This document shows positions 13,434 through 17,275 of a DNA stretch of 17,275 nucleotides, one piece after another. Origin of the DNA: Candidatus Sulfotelmatobacter sp. (GTDB lineage: Bacteria > Acidobacteriota > Terriglobia > Terriglobales > SbA1). The notes under the pieces were generated by a model that had not been told where the DNA came from, searched no databases, and saw only the letters and a list, made by a program, of their open reading frames with translations. Each line of letters begins with the position of its first letter. The first letter of the stretch is position 1. The stretch covers positions 1 through 17,275 of the forward strand of contig JASLEQ010000167.1 of the NCBI GenBank assembly GCA_030151135.1, read 5' to 3'. The translations under genes and the position numbers were made by a program.

Positions 13434-14156
13434 CTACAAAGCAAATCGATTCAAGAATGAAAGCCAGCTTGAGATAAGAGTAAACCGGCCCATGACGAGC
13501 AGCACTCCGAGGGCGATCAACAAGCCACCGGACGCAACTTCAAGCGCATGCATGTGCGAGCGGAAGCGGCTATAGAACTTGAGAAAGCGCTCCATCAGCA
13601 ATGACGTCAACAAGAACGGTACTGCCAGACCCAGAGAATACACGCCCAGCAGAAGGATGCCTTTCACCAACGTGTCCTGCTCGCTCGCGAGAGTCAGAAT
13701 GGCCGTCAGGATCGGACCGAGGCACGGTGTCCACCCGAAAGCGAAGGCAAATCCGATGACGAAGGCCCCGATTGGTGTACTGCTGCCTTTCACGCTGTGC
13801 AGGCGGGCATCGGTGTACAGGGCTTTGATCTTGAAAAGCCCGGTCAAATGCAGGCCGAAGATGATGATGACGACACCGGCCACAATCGAAAGTGTGTGCT
13901 TATAGCGAGCGGCGATCTGTCCGACCTCGGTCGAGATCGCGCCCAGCGTGACGAAAACAACACTGAAGCCGAGGATAAAGCCGATGGAATTCACCATCAC
14001 GCGGCGCATCAACTGCGCTTGTGGGGACTTCAGTTCCTCCACACCGGCGCCTGAGATCAGCGAAACATATCCCGGCACCAACGGCAGCACGCACGGCGAT
14101 AGAAACGAAATCAGACCTGCGACAAAAGCCGCAATGGGAAGAGGTAGGCTCGACAT
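13434..14156 (-). CDS. ccdA: Cytochrome c biogenesis / thiol-electron transporter CcdA
   Basis: 240 residues with six membrane segments, the usual size of CcdA. The two transmembrane redox cysteines stand in their family motifs: 'GLISFLSPCVLPLVPGYVSLISG' (Cys22) and 'FAFGWTPCLGPILTAIL' (Cys145). The rest alternates hydrophobic helices with short loops ('SIGFILGFSVVFVTLGAI', 'LSIVAGVVIIIFGLHLTGLF', 'GILLLGVYSLGLAVPFLLTSLLM', 'GGLLIALGVLLVMGRF'). CcdA carries electrons from cytoplasmic thioredoxin across the inner membrane. It is the first gene of the operon with the TlpA-like and DsbD-alpha-like proteins. The ATG at 14156 has no Shine-Dalgarno; TACAAT (complement of 14165-14170) sits 8 bases upstream. 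Confidence 0.95.
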   Translation of the reverse strand: MSSLPLPIAAFVAGLISFLSPCVLPLVPGYVSLISGAGVEELKSPQAQLMRRVMVNSIGFILGFSVVFVTLGAISTEVGQIAARYKHTLSIVAGVVIIIFGLHLTGLFKIKALYTDARLHSVKGSSTPIGAFVIGFAFAFGWTPCLGPILTAILTLASEQDTLVKGILLLGVYSLGLAVPFLLTSLLMERFLKFYSRFRSHMHALEVASGGLLIALGVLLVMGRFTLISSWLSFLNRFAL

Positions 14157-14164
14157 TCGTCTTT

Positions 14165-14170
14165 ATTGTA
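14165..14170 (-). promoter_or_regulatory. Possible -10 box of the ccdA operon, leaderless spacing
   Basis: On the minus strand TACAAT (5 of 6) ends 8 bases before the ccdA ATG. A start 7 bases further would put the mRNA end within a base or two of the ATG, in keeping with the absent Shine-Dalgarno. No -35 is found at 16-18 bases, so this is a weak call. Confidence 0.3.
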
Positions 14171-14235
14171 CCTGTTGATAAGACGCGGGACGGACCGTTT
14201 AGTTTCAGATTTCAAAGGTGGGTGTCGGCGGAAGG

Positions 14236-14262
14236 AAACAAAAGGGCGGCCGAAGCCGCCCT
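14236..14262 (-). terminator. Rho-independent terminator with UUCG tetraloop
   Basis: Read on the minus strand: AGGGCGGC, loop TTCG, GCCGCCCT, then TTTGTTT. The 8-base GC-rich stem is perfect, the cUUCGg-type loop is exceptionally stable, and a T-rich tail follows directly. It lies 38 bases after the stop of the receiver-like gene and 80 bases before the ccdA start, so it ends that transcript and separates it from the ccdA operon. Confidence 0.85.
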
Positions 14263-14300
14263 GATCGAAGTGTTGGGTGTTACACGAGTAGCGGCTTGTA

Positions 14301-14687
14301 TTATTTCCCAGCGCCCGCCGCCGCCGCCTTGACCGGAGTGCCCAGGTTCATGCTTTCGATCTTATGCAGGACGGCCTCGGTGCTCGTGCCGGTGTCGACG
14401 CAGGCATCTACGTACGGATGGCGGCTGCCGTCAGCATGCAAGACAAACACTTTCGTCTCAGCGTTCGCTTTCTTGACCATGTAGGGCAGATGGTGGCGAT
14501 CATTGCGGCTCATCGACGATCCCAGCACAACCAGATCGAACTTCGATTTCTTGAGAGCCTCTTCTGCGGACTTGCGTCCTATCGCCTGCTGCACGGTATG
14601 CCCGGCCTTCTGAAACGCCGCGGCTTGCTCCGCTAAAACCTCTGTATCCCCTTCGCCATAAAGAATTGTTAACTTTGCCTTTGCCAT
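14301..14687 (-). CDS. Degenerate receiver (CheY-like fold) protein
   Basis: 128 residues from the ATG at 14687, which has GAGGGGAG about 4 bases upstream; the frame could be opened to 14756 but without support. The alternating strand-helix pattern fits a receiver fold: 'AKLTILYGEGDTEVLAEQAAAFQKAGHTVQQAIGRKSAEEALKKSKFDLVVLG' in outline, then 'SRNDRHHLPYMVKKANAETKVFVLHADG' and a last helix 'TEAVLHKIESM'. The beta-3 end, where receivers have the phosphorylated Asp ('DLVLLD'), reads 'DLVVLGSSMSRND', with Gly/Ser instead, and the acidic pair after beta-1 is GEGD (11-14). It is unlikely to be phosphorylated in the standard way. The tail 'VKAAAAGAGK' is low complexity. A single-gene unit ending at the UUCG terminator; function unknown. 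Confidence 0.7.
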   Translation of the reverse strand: MAKAKLTILYGEGDTEVLAEQAAAFQKAGHTVQQAIGRKSAEEALKKSKFDLVVLGSSMSRNDRHHLPYMVKKANAETKVFVLHADGSRHPYVDACVDTGTSTEAVLHKIESMNLGTPVKAAAAGAGK

Positions 14688-14957
14688 TGACTCCCCTCGA
14701 TTGGCACCTGACACACCCGTGCCTGTCCATGACGCTAGCAATGGCAAGGTCCCCATTAAACGTCACCAAAGACGCATGACCCAGCGAGACGTTTCCAGCG
14801 AGCACCAGGGGTCCTCGCGGCTCGCGAACCAGCAAAAACAGGACATTCCTGAGGACTAGAAAACAACGAAATGCTGCACCGAGAGATTCCACTTTCAAAA
14901 TCCTTCCCCAAAAACCCCTTCCGGCGCTAAACTTTTGCTCCGGAGGCTTTCCACCCC

Positions 14958-15452
14958 ATGTCAGCCACCCACGTCTGGAGAGCTGTACTCATAACGTTTT
15001 TGTTGACTCCTTGGCTCGCCGCGCAGTCTGCGAACCAGTCCACCACCAGTTGCAACCTCGACGACGGACGGCAGGTCTATATCCGCTACACGCCGGTTTC
15101 CCTGAAACAGCAGAAGATTCAAAACGGCAAGCCCTTTGAACCCGGCGGTACCGCCATGACTTTGTTCACCGAAGCGCCGTTGACTCTGGGTAGCTCGCAG
15201 ATTCCGCTGGGCGCCTACACGGTGTATCCAATTCCGGCGAAAAGCAACTGGACGATTGCCGTAAATAAAAACGTCACCGCCGGAACGCCGTACGATGAAA
15301 AACAGGACATCGCCCGCAGCGTGATGGAAACAGCCCAGGTGGAATCGCCCTCCGACACGTTAGAAGTGGCCTTCGCCCATGTCGGGAACCGGTGCACCTT
15401 GCGCATTTACATCGGCAAGGCCGCGTCGTTCGTGGATTTCACCGCGAAATAA
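14958..15452 (+). CDS. Secreted DUF2911 family protein
   Basis: 164 residues; ATG 14958 with GGAGG (14942-14946) 11 bases upstream, a little long. A signal peptide 'MSATHVWRAVLITFLLTPWLAAQS' directs export. The mature part follows the DUF2911 pattern: 'RYTPVSLKQQKIQNGKPF' (43-60), 'GGTAMTLFTEAPLTLGSSQIPLGAYTVYPIPAKSNWTIAVNK' in outline (63-104), 'GTPYDEKQDIARSVM' (109-123) and 'DTLEVAFAHVGNRCTLRIYIG' (133-153). The family is a beta-rich envelope protein of unknown function found in Bacteroidetes, Acidobacteria and others, often with the 'P.G.Y.....P....W......' core seen here. The canonical 'GKVWR.GANE' segment is replaced by a shorter one. Two Cys (32 and 146) could form a disulfide. Divergent from the receiver-like gene over 270 bases (14688-14957), in which I see nothing else. 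Confidence 0.82.
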   Translation: MSATHVWRAVLITFLLTPWLAAQSANQSTTSCNLDDGRQVYIRYTPVSLKQQKIQNGKPFEPGGTAMTLFTEAPLTLGSSQIPLGAYTVYPIPAKSNWTIAVNKNVTAGTPYDEKQDIARSVMETAQVESPSDTLEVAFAHVGNRCTLRIYIGKAASFVDFTAK

Positions 15453-15572
15453 CATCGCTGTCGTGCAGCGATCGCCCGGTCACGATTGTCAGACGGCCGC
15501 GAGTCTTCTTGCATGATCCGGAGCGTTTGCGAACGATTACCGTCGATTAGCCGTCTGACTGCGAATCTTTTC

Positions 15573-16685
15573 ATGCGCCTTCTCATCCTGCTGCTGGCCG
15601 TTGCGACTACCGCTGCGCAATCCCAAGCGCACTTTCAGGTCTCCCACAGTACCGAGAGCCTGCGCGGAGTCAGTGCAGTTTCCCGCAAGATTGCCTGGGC
15701 CAGCGGCACCCGCGGAACCTATCTACGAACCACCAATGAAGGACAAGACTGGGTCCCTTCGAAAGTTCCCGGCGCCGGATCGCTCGACTTTCGCGGCGTC
15801 GTCGCATTCTCAGCCGACGAGGCATTTCTGATGGCGAGCGGCCAGGGCGAGCAATCGCGGATCTATCACACAACTGACGCCGGACAGCACTGGACGCTGC
15901 AATTCACCAATCACAATCCGAAAGGCTTCTTCGATTCGATTGCGTTCTGGGATGAAAAGCACGGGGTTGTATTGGGCGATCCCGTCCCCGACGAAAATGG
16001 AAAATTGAAGTTCGAGATCCTGCTCACCGACGACGGACAGACCTGGCACGAACTATCGCCTTCGCTTCTACCGGATGCAATCGAAGGCGAAGGAGCGTTC
16101 GCCGCCAGCAATACTTGCATCGCAATCTTGAAGCGAGGACTGCAAAAGCAGCACTCGGACCGAGGGTCGCAGGCGCAGAGACCGAAGTCCTCAGCCCCAG
16201 CCGCGCTTGACTCCAACATCTGGTTCGCGACCGGAGGCAAAGCTGCCCGGGTCTTCCACTCGCCTGATGATGGAAAAACCTGGGAAGTATTCGAGAGCCC
16301 CATCGTTCATGGGATCGAATCCGCGGGGATATTCTCGATCACCTTTCGCGATCCGCTCCACGGTGTGATCGCCGGAGGCGACTACAAACGTGCTCACGAT
16401 GACGGCCCCAATCTCGCGTTCACAGAAGATGGCGGAAAGACCTGGAGGCTTTCCGAGGCTAAGCCGCAGGCGTACTTTTCGGCCGCGGCGTATGCGCGCG
16501 GCACAGACCGCGACCGGCTGATCGTCGTTGCCCAGGATTTCATCCTTGAGCTTCGTCGGTCGGCAAATCCTCAACGCATCGGCGGGAAAGCAGCGCAAGG
16601 GTTTAGCTTTAATGCCGTCAGTCCTTACCCGGAAGGTGGCGCACTCGTGGTTGGAGCCAAGGGCGTTATCGCCTCGCTGCCGTAA
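15573..16685 (+). CDS. Secreted BNR/YCF48-type beta-propeller protein
   Basis: 370 residues from ATG 15573, chosen because the signal peptide 'MRLLILLLAVATTAAQSQA' starts there; TTG 15486 and ATG 15513 would put 20-29 polar residues in front, and none of the three has a Shine-Dalgarno. Five Asp-box motifs (S/T-x-D-x-G-x-x-W) are visible: TTNEGQDW (53-60), TTDAGQHW (100-107), TDDGQTW (152-158), SPDDGKTW (230-237) and TEDGGKTW (284-291). Between them are strands such as 'GVSAVSRKIAWASGTRGTYLRT' and 'SITFRDPLHGVIAGGD'. This is the BNR/HCF136-YCF48 propeller; in cyanobacteria and plants YCF48 helps assemble photosystem II, but related proteins are common in heterotrophs without known function. 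Residues 187-212 are a basic, Gln/Ser/Pro-rich insert between blades. It follows the DUF2911 gene by 120 bases. Confidence 0.82.
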   Translation: MRLLILLLAVATTAAQSQAHFQVSHSTESLRGVSAVSRKIAWASGTRGTYLRTTNEGQDWVPSKVPGAGSLDFRGVVAFSADEAFLMASGQGEQSRIYHTTDAGQHWTLQFTNHNPKGFFDSIAFWDEKHGVVLGDPVPDENGKLKFEILLTDDGQTWHELSPSLLPDAIEGEGAFAASNTCIAILKRGLQKQHSDRGSQAQRPKSSAPAALDSNIWFATGGKAARVFHSPDDGKTWEVFESPIVHGIESAGIFSITFRDPLHGVIAGGDYKRAHDDGPNLAFTEDGGKTWRLSEAKPQAYFSAAAYARGTDRDRLIVVAQDFILELRRSANPQRIGGKAAQGFSFNAVSPYPEGGALVVGAKGVIASLP

Positions 16686-16794
16686 GATCGGGTTACCAAA
16701 GTCCCATCCCTTCCTGTCCTTTGCAATCACCCGCTGATCCCGCACCATGTAGAAGATTAGAAATGTCTCCTTCTCCCCCAGATCGAGAACTCGC

Positions 16795-17275
16795 TTGAAC
16801 AAAACGTCTGTAGCTCTCTTCGTCATTGCCGCCACGACTTTCGTGGGGACTCAAGCCCAAACCAGTTCGCCGTCCGCCTATGCAACGACTCAAAATGGCC
16901 CTACGACGGTCCAGACGGCCGCGAGCGCTCCACTGACGCCGGCTCCCATTGCGCCTGTTTCGCGCACGATCAAGGCTACGCACTACCGCCTGCAAGGTGG
17001 ACAGGCCAAGCTCGACTTTCACGGAACCGACCAGCTGCAGCGAGCCTCCGGCGAAGCCAAGGTCGAAGGCAAGAAGACGAATTTCGAGATCGAAGCCAAG
17101 TTCCAGGGCTTTGAAGACGCGACCAAGTTCGGCCTCGAGTATCTGACCTATGTTCTGTGGGCGATCTCTCCGGAAGGTCGCCCGGTGAATCTCGGCGAGC
17201 TCACGCTCGATCATCACGGCAACGCCCAGGTGAAGGCTTATACCGACTTACAGACTTTTGGGATGATCGTCACTG
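16795..17275 (+). CDS. Exported envelope protein, N-terminal part (runs off the window)
   Basis: 160 residues in an open frame to the last base. The only usable start after the in-frame TAG at 16750 is TTG at 16795; it gives a good signal peptide, (M)NKTSVALFVIAATTFVGTQAQ. A Thr/Ala/Pro-rich linker (residues 20-58) follows, then a beta-rich domain: 'KATHYRLQGGQAKLDFHGTD', 'GEAKVEGKKTNFEIEAKFQGFEDATKFG', 'LEYLTYVLWAISPEGRPVNLGE' and 'GNAQVKAYTDLQTFGMIVT'. The 'YLTYVLWAI-PEGRP-NLGE' block is one I associate with acidobacterial envelope proteins, many with an OmpA-like C-terminal domain, but that part would lie outside the window and cannot be checked. A TTG start without a clear ribosome site is weak. 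Confidence 0.7.
   Translation, partial: MNKTSVALFVIAATTFVGTQAQTSSPSAYATTQNGPTTVQTAASAPLTPAPIAPVSRTIKATHYRLQGGQAKLDFHGTDQLQRASGEAKVEGKKTNFEIEAKFQGFEDATKFGLEYLTYVLWAISPEGRPVNLGELTLDHHGNAQVKAYTDLQTFGMIVT

Noticed and set aside
15492..16925. CAGACGGCCGCGAG present twice (about 15490 and 16912)
   Set aside because: The second copy is inside coding sequence of the last gene and flanks do not match; a 14-base match in GC-rich DNA is weak evidence for a repeat.

Overview
This is a chromosomal window of about 57% GC by eye, with densely packed genes on both strands. No organism is named in the data. The gene mix suggests an acidobacterium (class Terriglobia) or a close relative: a PadR regulator overlapping a membrane protein with a HAAS-like N-terminus, a glutaminyl-tRNA synthetase, DUF2911 and BNR/YCF48-type secreted proteins, and a final envelope protein with the 'LTYVLWAISPEGRPVNLGE' signature I associate with acidobacterial genomes. 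This is recognition by memory, not a database result. I see no tRNA, rRNA, CRISPR array, insertion sequence, integrase or phage gene, so most of the window reads as ordinary core and envelope genome.

Layout. 1-1976: the 3' end of rsmD (16S rRNA m2G966 methyltransferase), an unrecognised 183-residue protein, a RidA-like protein lacking the usual arginine, and a GNAT acetyltransferase. 2092-3609: a CBS-pair protein behind a good sigma-70 promoter, convergent with rsmI (16S rRNA C1402 ribose methyltransferase). 3748-5153: a trimmed class II (CCA-adding/poly(A) polymerase-like) nucleotidyltransferase whose 3' end overlaps a four-helix membrane protein by 82 bases; this is the best candidate for something undescribed. 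5264-7146: a small membrane protein divergent from a padR gene, which overlaps its membrane-protein partner by ATGA; a palindrome lies on the padR -10 box. 7158-7250: a REP-like pair of hairpins. 7273-8997: glnS.

8998-9284 is a non-coding stretch with a dense cluster of palindromes and an in-frame ATG-TAA behind a good Shine-Dalgarno. 9285-10226 is an internally duplicated DoxX-like membrane protein, convergent with a secreted alpha/beta-hydrolase (10353-11933). 12100-14156 on the minus strand is a thiol-redox operon, ccdA - membrane-anchored TlpA-like thioredoxin - DsbD-alpha-like periplasmic domain. In effect it is a DsbD split into three genes. It is insulated from an upstream degenerate receiver-domain gene (14301-14687) by a UUCG-loop terminator. 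14958-17275 on the plus strand encodes exported proteins: DUF2911, a BNR/YCF48 beta-propeller, and the start of an envelope protein that runs off the window.

The coherent working units are the thiol-redox operon (cytoplasmic electrons passed through CcdA to periplasmic thiol carriers), the PadR/HAAS pair (autoregulated membrane module), and the nucleotidyltransferase/membrane-protein pair (function unknown). Starts were chosen from Shine-Dalgarno quality and signal-peptide logic. Several differ from the longest possible frame, and two genes (at 3748 and 14156) have a -10-like box where a leader should be.
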